DNA from: an uncultured Clostridia bacterium
GTDB taxonomy: Bacteria; Bacillota; Clostridia; Oscillospirales; Acutalibacteraceae
Assembly (NCBI GenBank): GCA_945926705.1
Contig: CAMEMA010000010.1
Location: 1-15,438 of the forward strand
DNA length: 15,438 bases
Direction of reading: 5' to 3'
Of this stretch, positions 1-7,276 are shown in pieces; the first letter of the stretch is position 1; each line of letters begins with the position of its first letter. The notes under the pieces were generated by a model. It saw only the letters and a list, made by a program, of their open reading frames with translations. It was not told the origin of the DNA and did no database searches. The position numbers were made by a program, and so were the translations under genes.

Positions 1-1293
1 TTGTTCGGACGACTTTTCATGTCTTGCTATATCACATCTGACTTCAGCAAGCCTCTTGTAATCTGCTTCTTCTCCGGAAGCCAAAATTTTTTCTTCTTCA
101 GATTTGAGTTTTTCTAGTTCGTAAATGAGTTTATCATACTGAGCAAGATTTTTATTTTCCAACGCTGCATAGGTACAAGCTTCATCCAGAAGATCTATTG
201 CTTTATCCGGCAAAAATCTATCTGTTATGTACCGTTCTGAAAGTACGGTTAACCTATTAATTAAAGCATCGGAAACAGTTACCCTGTGATGATTTTCATA
301 GTAATCCTTTATTCCTTTTAGCATTTCAACAGTTTCTTTTATAGATGGTTCAAGAACCTTAACGGATTGGAAACGTCTTTCCAAAGCTGAATCCTTTTCT
401 ATATGTTTTCTGTATTCTGCAAAAGTTGTGGCACCTATAACCTGAATTTCTCCTCTTGAAAGTGCGGGTTTTAATATATTAGCTGCACTCATTGAACCCT
501 CAGAATCTCCGGCACCGACAAGGTTATGAACCTCGTCTATGAATAATATTATATTTCCATATTTTTTTATTTCGTCTATAAGACCTTTTATCCTGCTTTC
601 AAATTGACCTCTAAACTGAGTTCCTGCCACTAGAGCAGTCAAATCCAGAAGAAATATTTCTTTATCTTTTAAAGTATACGGAACATTTCCCTGTGAAATT
701 CTTATAGCCAATCCCTCAGCTATAGCTGTTTTACCTACTCCCGGTTCTCCGATAAGACACGGATTATTTTTGGTTCTCCTACAAAGAATTTGAACTGTAC
801 GATCAATTTCCTTATCTCTTCCTATAACTCTGTCCAATTCATTCTTTTTTGCTTTATCAGTTAGATTGGTACAGTAAATATTAAGATTCCTTTTCTTAGA
901 TTTCTTTTTAGATTTCAATTTATCGGCTTTTTCAGATTGTTCTTGACCTTCCTCTGAAAAATCATCTTTATTTGAAAAAAGCATGTTCGAAAAAAGTCCC
1001 TTAATAAAAGGAAAAGTCGTGGCACCACCTTTTGTAAAATTTTCATCATCTAATCCCTCATCTGACTCAGAACCATTTTCTTCATCATTTTCATTGCCCA
1101 AAATATTGGAAAATTGTTGACTCATTCCTTCCATATCTTCTTCAGATATTCCCAGTTTATCCATTATATTTTCAAGCGGTTTTATACCCATATCTTTAGC
1201 ACACGGAACGCACAAAGCTTTAGCATCCGAACTGCTGTTCCCGGAAGAAACAAACACTACAGCAGGTCTTTTTTTGCATCTTGAACAAAGCAC
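1..1293 (-). CDS. ClpE/ClpC-type Clp protease ATPase subunit (5' part, runs off the window)
   Basis: Hexameric AAA+ unfoldase that feeds substrates to ClpP in the cytosol. The first 431 residues are visible; the gene continues past position 1. Residues C3, C6, C28 and C31 form a CxxC/CxxC zinc finger like that of ClpE. It is followed by an acidic, low-complexity linker (about 60-150) in place of the double Clp-N repeat of ClpC. The first AAA+ module has Walker A GEPGVGKT near residues 182-189, Walker B ILFIDE near 248 and the ALERRF arginine-finger segment. The start is GTG at 1293: the in-frame codon just upstream is a TAA stop, and AAGGAG lies 11 bases before it. The ATG nearer the Shine-Dalgarno is out of frame. 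It lies 59 bp downstream of pgsA on the same strand, so co-transcription is possible. Family is sure; the choice between clpE and clpC naming is not. Confidence 0.9.
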   Translation of the reverse strand, partial: MLCSRCKKRPAVVFVSSGNSSSDAKALCVPCAKDMGIKPLENIMDKLGISEEDMEGMSQQFSNILGNENDEENGSESDEGLDDENFTKGGATTFPFIKGLFSNMLFSNKDDFSEEGQEQSEKADKLKSKKKSKKRNLNIYCTNLTDKAKKNELDRVIGRDKEIDRTVQILCRRTKNNPCLIGEPGVGKTAIAEGLAIRISQGNVPYTLKDKEIFLLDLTALVAGTQFRGQFESRIKGLIDEIKKYGNIILFIDEVHNLVGAGDSEGSMSAANILKPALSRGEIQVIGATTFAEYRKHIEKDSALERRFQSVKVLEPSIKETVEMLKGIKDYYENHHRVTVSDALINRLTVLSERYITDRFLPDKAIDLLDEACTYAALENKNLAQYDKLIYELEKLKSEEEKILASGEEADYKRLAEVRCDIARHEKSSEQ

Positions 1294-1352
1294 TTAAACA
1301 TCAACTCCTTAATTAACTTATAATTTATTCTTAAATAATATACCATGAGCAT

Positions 1353-1943
1353 TTATGTGATTTTGTCATTTTTTATAATCAAAACGAAAATTTTAAAGTA
1401 TCTCCACATCGCATAAAACATAAAATATGCTGTAATGACCATAAGCGTAATATTTACACAATCATTATCTACATTGAAAATCGCTTTTAAACCTATTATA
1501 ACAAGTACAGATACATAAAAAACCACCGTAGCAACTTTTCCGAACCATTTTGCGGAGGTGGGAGCCTTTTTATTCTTGAGTAAAAATATACTTGCAATAA
1601 CCATCAAAGACTCTTTCAATATCAATAAAATCATAAAAGGAAATATTTTTGGGAATTTTAGACCAACACAAACCATTACAGCCATTAAAGTCAGTTTATC
1701 TGCGGCGGGGTCAATTATTTTTCCAAATTTGGTAACTTGATTCAACTTTCTTGCAATAATTCCATCAAATAAATCGCTAACCCCAGAAAACGCCAATATA
1801 ACCACCGCTGAAAAATAATTATCCCTAATAACACTTATTACAAATGGGCAAATAAGAATTATTCTTATTATGGAAAGAAAGTTGGGAATATTAAGTAAAT
1901 TACTGGTTTTAAATGATTCTTTCATTTGTAATAAAATCCTCAC
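1353..1943 (-). CDS. pgsA: CDP-diacylglycerol--glycerol-3-phosphate 3-phosphatidyltransferase
   Basis: Integral membrane enzyme that makes phosphatidylglycerolphosphate, the committed step to phosphatidylglycerol and cardiolipin. The complete CDP-alcohol phosphotransferase motif DxxDGxxARx8GxxxDxxxD is present: D57, D60, G61, A64, R65, G74, D78 and D82 in the 196-residue reading. These are the metal and CDP-binding residues. Several hydrophobic segments fit the six-helix fold. It begins two bases after the stop of the cvpA-family gene, so the two are surely co-transcribed. Two starts are possible: GTG at 1943 with no clear Shine-Dalgarno, or ATG at 1925, which lies 12 bases after GAGG and gives an N-terminus closer to typical PgsA proteins. 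I lean to 1925 but list the longer form. Related CDP-alcohol transferases (for example PssA) share the motif, but size and sequence favour PgsA. Confidence 0.88.
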   Translation of the reverse strand: MRILLQMKESFKTSNLLNIPNFLSIIRIILICPFVISVIRDNYFSAVVILAFSGVSDLFDGIIARKLNQVTKFGKIIDPAADKLTLMAVMVCVGLKFPKIFPFMILLILKESLMVIASIFLLKNKKAPTSAKWFGKVATVVFYVSVLVIIGLKAIFNVDNDCVNITLMVITAYFMFYAMWRYFKIFVLIIKNDKIT

Positions 1944-1945
1944 TA

Positions 1946-2662
1946 TTAAATATTACTCAAAAAATCATAAATAGGATTACGATTGTAAAATTTTTGAAAC
2001 ACTATACTTCCGGATATTGAATCTTCAGAAAATATTTTTGGTACCACGTCGATATAAACGACAGCTGTTTTTATACAACACATACATACTGCAATTACGA
2101 TATATCCCTTAAGCAATCCAAAAACTCCTCCCAATATTTCCGAAGCACTCTTTAAAGCTGTAGAGCGAAAAAATCTGAAAATATGCCTCAAACAAAATTT
2201 ATTAAATCCGGAAAACACTAGAAATAAGATAAATACAAATCCGGATTTAACGCAGTTTCGAATACTGGGTTCAAGTAATTGAACTATTTTATGAGAAACT
2301 ATAGAAGATGCATTATTATTCATAATATGACTCAATACAGTAGATGTTATCCCTCGATTTTTCAAAAACACAGCAAAAACATAAGGAACTTTGTCTAAAA
2401 CATCAAAACCCTCAGCTCCGCATTTTAATATCAAATCGTCAACTATGTTTTCTAAATAAGGTAGAATAAAATTATTATACACCATAAAGTAAATTTTTTC
2501 TCCGACAAATACCGACAAAATTGATGCAAAAATTAAACTTGCAAATCCACAAAAAGACTTAAAAGCCCCATTTCTAAAGCCAATGATTGCAAATGAGATA
2601 AATATCAGCACTACAACCAAATCAAGAATAAAACTATTCAAAAAATACACCGCCAAAAACAA
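1946..2662 (-). CDS. CvpA-family membrane protein
   Basis: A 238-residue protein with at least four hydrophobic segments (about residues 10-28, 33-55, 140-155 and 180-200). Between the second and third lies a long soluble loop. The N-terminal pattern, a hydrophobic helix followed by GFRNGAFKS, is the usual opening of the CvpA family (colicin V production / YshB-like), whose molecular role is poorly known but includes envelope homeostasis. It is the first gene of a tight block with pgsA (2-bp gap). The start is uncertain. TTG at 2662 has no good Shine-Dalgarno, and a later TTG at 2641 would place the first membrane helix nearer the terminus, as in typical family members. A palindrome lies just upstream of the listed start. 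The family call is good; the start is not. Confidence 0.72.
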   Translation of the reverse strand: MFLAVYFLNSFILDLVVVLIFISFAIIGFRNGAFKSFCGFASLIFASILSVFVGEKIYFMVYNNFILPYLENIVDDLILKCGAEGFDVLDKVPYVFAVFLKNRGITSTVLSHIMNNNASSIVSHKIVQLLEPSIRNCVKSGFVFILFLVFSGFNKFCLRHIFRFFRSTALKSASEILGGVFGLLKGYIVIAVCMCCIKTAVVYIDVVPKIFSEDSISGSIVFQKFYNRNPIYDFLSNI

Positions 2663-2670
2663 TGAAACAA

Positions 2671-2687
2671 TTATTTGTCACAAATAA
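2671..2687. promoter_or_regulatory. Perfect 7-bp inverted repeat upstream of the cvpA-family gene
   Basis: TTATTTG and CAAATAA flank the three bases TCA. The repeat ends 9 bp before the listed TTG start of the cvpA-family gene. It could be an operator (it resembles Crp/Fnr-class half sites only loosely) or a small RNA hairpin near the initiation region. AT-rich sequence makes chance palindromes common, so confidence is low. A possible promoter (TTACAA, 17 bases, TATATT on the minus strand) lies further upstream within about 2735-2765. Confidence 0.3.
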
Positions 2688-2777
2688 CACTATATCACGA
2701 TTCATTTGAATATAATCTCATTATAAGAAATATATTCATTTTTTAATTTTTTTGTAACATAATTTTATATATAAAAA

Positions 2778-2955
2778 TCCGCTTAACCGTATCGTGCTCT
2801 AGATAACCTGCAACAATTAGCAGGTGGGTGCCCTCTCCATAACATCATGCTCCCTTCTTTCAGCCTAAACTGAGAGGTCTGCAATCAATTACAGAAGTAA
2901 AACTCCCGATTAAATAATGTAGGGTTATATGAACACAGTCCGCGAATTAAGCAGA
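2778..2955 (-). ncRNA. ssrS: 6S RNA
   Basis: 6S RNA binds the sigma-A RNA polymerase holoenzyme by mimicking an open promoter and damps transcription in stationary phase. On the minus strand the ends pair as TCTGCTTAA (2955-2947) with TTAAGCGGA (2786-2778). The pairing includes one G-U wobble that exists only on this strand, which fixes the orientation. Inside are segments I recognise from Firmicutes 6S RNAs: ATATAACCCTAC, TCGGGAGTTT, GCAGACCTCTCAG and GGGCACCCACCTGC. A short internal CCTGC/GCAGG hairpin is also present. A T-run follows the 3' end of the closing stem. The length of about 180-190 nt fits the family. The exact 5' end is uncertain; a weak promoter (TTGAAA, 17 bases, TATTAA) lies upstream. 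It fills most of the 340-bp gap between the cvpA-family gene and the DUF1292 gene. Confidence 0.82.
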
Positions 2956-3005
2956 TAAAAAACGTATTTTAAAATTTAATAGATATTACCTAATCTTCTT
3001 TCAAA

Positions 3006-3257
3006 CTATTCAGACAAGTAATCAATAAGTTTCTCATCATCAACTTTTAGAAGTTGTTTTTCTCCATTTTCTTAAACTATTTCAAATATAAAATAAGTTT
3101 CGTCTTTATTCAGAGATTCGTCGGAAAGTTCGAAATTTGGCATTAAAGCATAAAATCTTTCTTGAGTATTTTCAAAATCCAATAGTTCAAGTTTTCTTTT
3201 TACTCCTTTATCATCTATGAGAGTAACAATATCAACAGGTAAACTGTCTTCTATCAA
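3006..3257 (-). pseudogene. DUF1292 (YrzB-like) gene interrupted by an in-frame TAA
   Basis: The reading frame from TTG at 3257, with AGAGG about 5 bases upstream, gives 61 residues containing VTLIDDKGVKRKLELLDF and ALMPNF, the core pattern of small acidic DUF1292 proteins. It stops at TAA (3072-3074) directly after YFIFEIV. The same frame then continues without a break for 21 codons (ENGEKQLLKVDDEKLIDYLS and a final E) to TAG at 3006. This is exactly the kind of charged C-terminus the family has, and the total of 82 residues plus the stop fits the usual length of about 85-100. So a single nonsense codon has split an otherwise intact gene. A 61-residue product may still be made from its own promoter (3291-3319). 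In many Firmicutes this gene neighbours ruvX; here ruvX is about 6 kb away. Function of the family is unknown. Confidence 0.72.
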
Positions 3258-3290
3258 GAATCCTCTTATTTAATATGGTTCTCAGATATA

Positions 3291-3319
3291 ATTTTAATTA
3301 CATTATACGAAAGAGTCAA
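3291..3319 (-). promoter_or_regulatory. Sigma-A-type promoter of the DUF1292 gene
   Basis: On the minus strand, TTGACT (3319-3314) is followed after 17 bases by TAAAAT (3296-3291). It lies about 35 bp upstream of the TTG start of the interrupted gene. A TATAAT also lies in the spacer but has no matching -35 box. Confidence 0.5.
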
Positions 3320-3447
3320 CAAAATTATTTATCCTAAATATTGAATATAATTTTTAAAATTACACAAAATAAATTTTGGATAAGTTTGTATATAATCCTT
3401 AATAAACATAAAATTTTAAATATTTTTATTAAATTCAATAAAAAGTA

Positions 3448-3503
3448 TTGACAATTTCTTCGGAAAATGTAAAACTATATTAGCAAATATTTTTTTGGGA
3501 GGA
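3448..3503 (+). promoter_or_regulatory. Promoter and ribosome binding site of the Nif11-type peptide gene
   Basis: A consensus -35 box TTGACA at 3448-3453 is followed after 16 bases by TAAAAC (3470-3475), preceded by TG in an extended -10 arrangement. A very strong Shine-Dalgarno GGGAGGA at 3497-3503 lies 7 bases before the ATG. Together they predict good expression. Confidence 0.6.
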
Positions 3504-3510
3504 ATAAAAA

Positions 3511-3906
3511 ATGGATGAAATGAAATTTAAGGAATTAATGAAAAATGGAGACTTTTTAGCAGAAATGCTGGAAGCTGCAACAATTGAGGAAGTAAAATCA
3601 ATGTTCTCCGAAAAAGGTATAACCTTAACAGATGGAGATTTAGAACAGATAGAAAAAAGTTTGAAAACTATCGTTGATAATAACGGTTCAATTCCAGACG
3701 AAAATCTTGAAAGCGTATCGGGAGGTATGGACACAAAAAGCGCAGCTGCTATCGGAGCCGGTGCAGGAGCATTGGGAGCGTCCGCAGCATTAATGACAGG
3801 TATATATGGTGCTTATAAAATATACAGAAATGGAGTTAAAAAAGGAAAAGAAGAATGTTTAGAAATTTTAAAAAATTCTGCCATTCTTAACAGGTTAAAA
3901 AGATAA
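3511..3906 (+). CDS. Nif11-type (double-glycine leader) peptide precursor, candidate bacteriocin/RiPP
   Basis: A 131-residue precursor. Residues 1-72 look like a Nif11-type leader: F6, a run of acidic amphipathic helices, then the end ESVSGG (67-72), a double-glycine cleavage site for a C39-peptidase ABC exporter. The predicted 59-residue core begins at M73. It has an alanine/glycine-rich hydrophobic segment with GxGxG spacing (about 78-102), then a basic tail with a single cysteine (C116). The core has few Ser, Thr or Cys, so a heavily modified lanthipeptide is unlikely. A pore-forming unmodified bacteriocin, or a membrane peptide that borrows this leader, fits better. It is monocistronic, flanked by its own promoter and terminator, with no LanM-type, YcaO or peptidase-transporter gene in the window. 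Export would need a gene elsewhere. The leader call is good; core function is inference. Confidence 0.75.
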   Translation: MDEMKFKELMKNGDFLAEMLEAATIEEVKSMFSEKGITLTDGDLEQIEKSLKTIVDNNGSIPDENLESVSGGMDTKSAAAIGAGAGALGASAALMTGIYGAYKIYRNGVKKGKEECLEILKNSAILNRLKR

Positions 3907-3932
3907 ATAAAGATTAAAACACATATTCTACG

Positions 3933-3968
3933 CTATCAAAAAAGATTTCCCTTTTTTGATAGTTTTTT
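3933..3968 (+). terminator. Intrinsic terminator of the Nif11-type peptide gene
   Basis: Perfect 12-bp stem (3933-3944 with 3951-3962), loop ATTTCC, then TTTTTT at 3963-3968. It begins 27 bp after the stop codon. The stem is AT-rich but uninterrupted. Confidence 0.85.
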
Positions 3969-4139
3969 AATTTATAATACTAATTTTTACTTAAATTATA
4001 AACACCATATCCAATGTATCGTCTATTTTATTCAGGAAAATGTTATTATATTAATTTTTAGAATAATGATGTCCACAAATGTGTCTTATGATAAATAACT
4101 ATAAAGCAAGAAAGAACTATACCCCTACCTCATTCTATT

Positions 4140-4162
4140 AAAAAACAAAGTTAAAATCTTTG
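4140..4162 (-). terminator. Probable weak terminator of the dnaK operon
   Basis: On the minus strand, directly after the dnaJ stop, CAAAG (4162-4158) pairs with CTTTG (4150-4146) across a 7-base loop and is followed by six T. The stem is only 5 bp, so termination may be partial. Confidence 0.4.
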
Positions 4163-4163
4163 C

Positions 4164-5321
4164 CTAAAAAAGTCCCTTTATTCTATCAAAAAAAGTTCTT
4201 CTTTTTTGGTAGTTTTTTTCTTCCAAACTTCTTTCAAACTCACGAAGTGACTCTTTTTGAGAAGGAGTTAAATTTCGTGGGACTTCGATATGAACCTTAA
4301 CAAATTCATCTCCACACCCTCTCGAGTGAAGTTTAGGTATCCCCTTACCTTTAAGTCTGAATATATCTCCATTTTGAGTTCCTTCGTGTATATGATACTG
4401 AGCTTTTCCGTCTATAGTTGGACCGACAATATCCGCTCCCAATGCCGCCTGAGAATAAGTTATCGGAATTTCACACCATATGTCAAAGTCTTTACGTTCA
4501 AAGACATTATGCGGAGTTACATTTATATAGACGTGCAAATCTCCCGTACTTCCACCATTTTTGCCTGCATCTCCACGACCTGAAACATTCAAAATTTGTT
4601 TATTGTCAATTCCTGCCGGAACATTTATTTCTATTTCTTTACGTACTCTTACTTTTCCTTTTCCGCCACAGTGTGAACAAGGATCTGATATTACTTTCCC
4701 GCTTCCTGAACACACATCGCAGGTACGAGTTGTTTGCATTACGCCAAAAGGAGTCCTTTGATTGATAACTACCTGTCCCGAACCTCCACAAGAAGCACAC
4801 GTTTTCGGAGAAGTTCCTCTTTTAGCACCACTTCCCGAACAATCAGAACAATTTTCAATGTGGTAATATGAAATTTTTTTCGTACATCCTTTCGCAGCTT
4901 CAAGGAAAGACAGAGTAAGTGTTACCTCTATATCACTTCCGCGACGTGGTGCATTTGCTTTAGAGCGATAACTCCGTCCTCCTCCGAATCCTCCGAAAAA
5001 GCTACTAAAAATATCTCCAAAATCAATATCTTGACCAAAAGGATTTCCCTCGTAATAACTATATCCTCCTGAGTGGCCTCCTCCGTATCCGGGGTCTGTT
5101 CCCGCATGTCCGAATTGATCATAACGAGCTTTTTTAGATTTATCAGAAAGGACATCATAAGCTTCGTTTACTTCTTTAAATTTTTGCTCTGCACTTTTAT
5201 CTCCCTGATTCAAGTCCGGGTGATATTTTTTGGCAAGTTTTCTATAAGCCTTTTTTATTTCATCGTCCGATGCACTTTTATTTATGCCTAGTACTTCGTA
5301 GTAATCTCGTTTGTCTGCCAA
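4164..5321 (-). CDS. dnaJ: Chaperone protein DnaJ
   Basis: Hsp40 co-chaperone that delivers unfolded proteins to DnaK and stimulates its ATPase. The 385-residue protein has the full type I layout: J domain (about 3-67) with HPD at residues 34-36, a Gly/Phe-rich stretch (about 72-120), four zinc-binding CxxCxGxG repeats (CSDCSGSG, CASCGGSG, CDVCSGSG, CSHCGGKG), then the C-terminal substrate-binding domains. I chose TTG at 5321 as start. It lies 8 bases after AAGAGG and gives MADKRDYYEVLG, the usual N-terminus. The in-frame GTG nine bases upstream (5330) overlaps that Shine-Dalgarno and cannot use it. It is the last gene of the hrcA-grpE-dnaK-dnaJ operon, 66 bp after dnaK, behind a GC-rich hairpin. 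Its last codons contain, on the opposite strand, a terminator-like hairpin. Confidence 0.97.
   Translation of the reverse strand: MADKRDYYEVLGINKSASDDEIKKAYRKLAKKYHPDLNQGDKSAEQKFKEVNEAYDVLSDKSKKARYDQFGHAGTDPGYGGGHSGGYSYYEGNPFGQDIDFGDIFSSFFGGFGGGRSYRSKANAPRRGSDIEVTLTLSFLEAAKGCTKKISYYHIENCSDCSGSGAKRGTSPKTCASCGGSGQVVINQRTPFGVMQTTRTCDVCSGSGKVISDPCSHCGGKGKVRVRKEIEINVPAGIDNKQILNVSGRGDAGKNGGSTGDLHVYINVTPHNVFERKDFDIWCEIPITYSQAALGADIVGPTIDGKAQYHIHEGTQNGDIFRLKGKGIPKLHSRGCGDEFVKVHIEVPRNLTPSQKESLREFERSLEEKNYQKRRTFFDRIKGLF
4183..4219 (+). terminator. Terminator-like hairpin antisense to the dnaJ 3' end
   Basis: Read on the plus strand, CTATCAAAAAAAG (4183-4195) pairs with CTTTTTTGGTAG (4201-4212), with one bulged A and one G-U pair, and is followed by seven T. 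Its sequence closely copies the hairpin at 3933-3968. On the minus strand it encodes the end of DnaJ, so it may be a by-product of codons for Lys, Phe and Arg. It could still act as a second stop for plus-strand readthrough. Confidence 0.35.
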
Positions 5322-5349
5322 TGGATTCACCTCTTAATTCAAATTAATT

Positions 5350-5371
5350 CCCCTGCCCCTTGAGGCAGAGG
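5350..5371 (-). other. GC-rich hairpin between dnaK and dnaJ
   Basis: In the operon transcript CCTCTGCCT pairs with the G-rich arm GGGCAGGGG over a CAAG tetraloop, giving a 9-bp stem with two G-U pairs. It is far more GC-rich than its surroundings. No T-run follows, so it is not a standard terminator. An RNA-processing or mRNA-stability element, or a partial attenuator setting the DnaK:DnaJ ratio, is the likely role. Confidence 0.6.
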
Positions 5372-5387
5372 AACACAGTTCAAGAAA

Positions 5388-7232
5388 TTATTTATTTTCC
5401 GGATTTACGTCTTTGTAATCAGCATTGTATACATTTTCCGAACTTTGAGCGGAATCATTTGCAGTTGATTGCTGCTGTCCGGCTGCTTCTCCTTGAGGAG
5501 ATGCTTGCTGATAAAGTTTTGTGGAAACGTCGTACATATTTTTCTTAAGCTCTTCCATATCTTTCTTAATGTTTTCTACATTTCCCGATTTTATTGTTTC
5601 TCTTAATGCAGTAACTTTCTGAGTAAGGCTATCTTTATCTGAAGCTTCGATTTTTCCTTCACCGTCTTTAATTAATTTTTCAACCGCATAGCAAAGATTT
5701 TCAGCTTCATTTTTGATATCCACTTCTTCACGGCGCTTTTTGTCTTCGGCAGCATAGCGTTCGGCGTCTTTAACCGCTTTTTCTATATCATCTTTGGACA
5801 TATTGCTTCCGGAACTTATTGTTATGTGTTGTTCCTTATTAGTAGCACGGTCCTTTGCACTTACATTTACTATTCCGTTGGCATCTATATCAAATGTAAC
5901 TTCAATTTGAGGAATTCCTCTCGGAGCCGGTGCAATTCCATCAAGTCTGAAAAGACCCAACTGTTTATTGTCTCTTGCAAACTCACGTTCACCTTGAAGG
6001 ACATTGACTTCTACCTGACTTTGACCATCTGCAGCTGTAGAAAACACTTGACTTTTCTTGGTCGGAATTGTGGTGTTTCTTTCGATTATCTTAGTCATAA
6101 CTCCGCCCATTGTTTCTATTCCCAGCGAAAGAGGTGTTACATCGAGAAGAAGAAGTCCTTTTACGTCTCCTCCGAGAACACCGCCCTGGAGTGCAGCTCC
6201 GATTGCAACGCATTCATCCGGATTGATACCTTTAAATGGCTCTTTTCCGATGAGTCTCTTAACCGCTTCTTGGACTGCCGGTATTCTTGAAGAACCGCCG
6301 ACCATTAAAACTTTATCTATCTTGGAAATATCAAGTCCTGAATCTTTAAGAGCTTGACGAACCGGTACCATTGTATTTTCTACCAAATCTCCGGTCAATT
6401 CGTTAAATTTAGCTCTGGTTAAAGTAAGATCTAAATGTTTCGGACCTGTAGCATCGGCTGTTATAAAAGGTAAGTTAATGGAAGCTGAAGTCATTCCCGA
6501 AAGCTCTATTTTTGCTTTTTCAGCTGCTTCCTTTAAACGCTGCATTGCCATTTTGTCAGATTTAAGATCTATTCCGTTTTCGGATTTGAATGAAGAAACC
6601 ATCCAATCAACTATTCTTGCATCGAAATCATCTCCGCCAAGACGGTTGTTTCCTGCAGTCGCCAAAACTTCTTGTACGCCATCTCCCATCTCTATTATAG
6701 AAACGTCGAATGTACCTCCACCTACGTCATATACAAGCACCTTCTGGTCATTTTCTTTATCAATACCATAAGAAAGTGCTGCTGCTGTAGGCTCATTGAT
6801 TATACGTTTAACTTCCATTCCGGCAATTTTTCCGGCATCTTTTGTTGCCTGGCGTTGAGCGTCGGTAAAGTATGCCGGTACTGTTATTACAGCTTCTGTT
6901 ACTTTATCTCCAAGATAACTTTCGGCATCGGCTTTAAGCTTTTGAAGAATCATAGCTGAAATTTCTTGAGGGGTATAAGATTTTCCATCAACGGTTACTT
7001 TATAATCTGTTCCCATTTCTCTTTTTATGGAACTTACAGTCCTATCCGGATTCGTTATTGCTTGACGTTTTGCAACTTGACCAACCATTCTTTCCCCCGT
7101 TTTTGAAAAAGCTACCACAGAAGGAGTGGTCCTTGCACCTTCCGCATTGGGAATTACTACCGGTTCTCCACCTTCGATAACCGATACACATGAGTTTGTC
7201 GTACCTAAGTCTATACCTATAATTTTTGCCAT
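5388..7232 (-). CDS. dnaK: Molecular chaperone DnaK (Hsp70)
   Basis: ATP-driven chaperone that binds and releases exposed hydrophobic peptide segments. The 614-residue protein shows the actin-like ATPase signatures GIDLGTTNS (residues 6-14) and VYDVGGGTFDVSII (about 167-180), and the third signature VLMVGGSSRIPAV. The substrate domain begins near LLLLDVTPLSLGIETMGG. The N-terminal lobe lacks the insert near residues 75-98 found in Gram-negative DnaK, in line with a Firmicutes origin. The C-terminus is Gln/Ser-rich and ends NADYKDVNPENK, a usual Hsp70 tail. ATG at 7232 is the start, 7 bases after GGAGGA; an in-frame TTG at 7247 overlaps the ribosome binding site and is not used. It lies 44 bp after grpE and 66 bp before dnaJ. 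Confidence 0.98.
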   Translation of the reverse strand: MAKIIGIDLGTTNSCVSVIEGGEPVVIPNAEGARTTPSVVAFSKTGERMVGQVAKRQAITNPDRTVSSIKREMGTDYKVTVDGKSYTPQEISAMILQKLKADAESYLGDKVTEAVITVPAYFTDAQRQATKDAGKIAGMEVKRIINEPTAAALSYGIDKENDQKVLVYDVGGGTFDVSIIEMGDGVQEVLATAGNNRLGGDDFDARIVDWMVSSFKSENGIDLKSDKMAMQRLKEAAEKAKIELSGMTSASINLPFITADATGPKHLDLTLTRAKFNELTGDLVENTMVPVRQALKDSGLDISKIDKVLMVGGSSRIPAVQEAVKRLIGKEPFKGINPDECVAIGAALQGGVLGGDVKGLLLLDVTPLSLGIETMGGVMTKIIERNTTIPTKKSQVFSTAADGQSQVEVNVLQGEREFARDNKQLGLFRLDGIAPAPRGIPQIEVTFDIDANGIVNVSAKDRATNKEQHITISSGSNMSKDDIEKAVKDAERYAAEDKKRREEVDIKNEAENLCYAVEKLIKDGEGKIEASDKDSLTQKVTALRETIKSGNVENIKKDMEELKKNMYDVSTKLYQQASPQGEAAGQQQSTANDSAQSSENVYNADYKDVNPENK

Positions 7233-7276
7233 AATAAATTCCTCCAATTATTAATTTATATTTTTATTATTTATTA

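Noticed and set aside
1294..1352. Search for a separate promoter between pgsA and the Clp ATPase gene
   Set aside because: Several AT-rich -10-like strings occur, but none is paired with a credible -35 box at 16-18 bases.
3480..3734. Open frame on the minus strand opposite the Nif11-type peptide gene
   Set aside because: It is antisense to a gene with a clear leader, strong ribosome binding site, promoter and terminator; its product has no recognisable pattern.
4290..5291. Several open frames on the plus strand and one in another minus frame within dnaJ
   Set aside because: They overlap a complete, unmistakable dnaJ and have no ribosome binding sites or family likeness.
5826..6959. Open frames on the plus strand across dnaK
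   Set aside because: Antisense shadows of a highly conserved gene; composition reflects the codons of dnaK.
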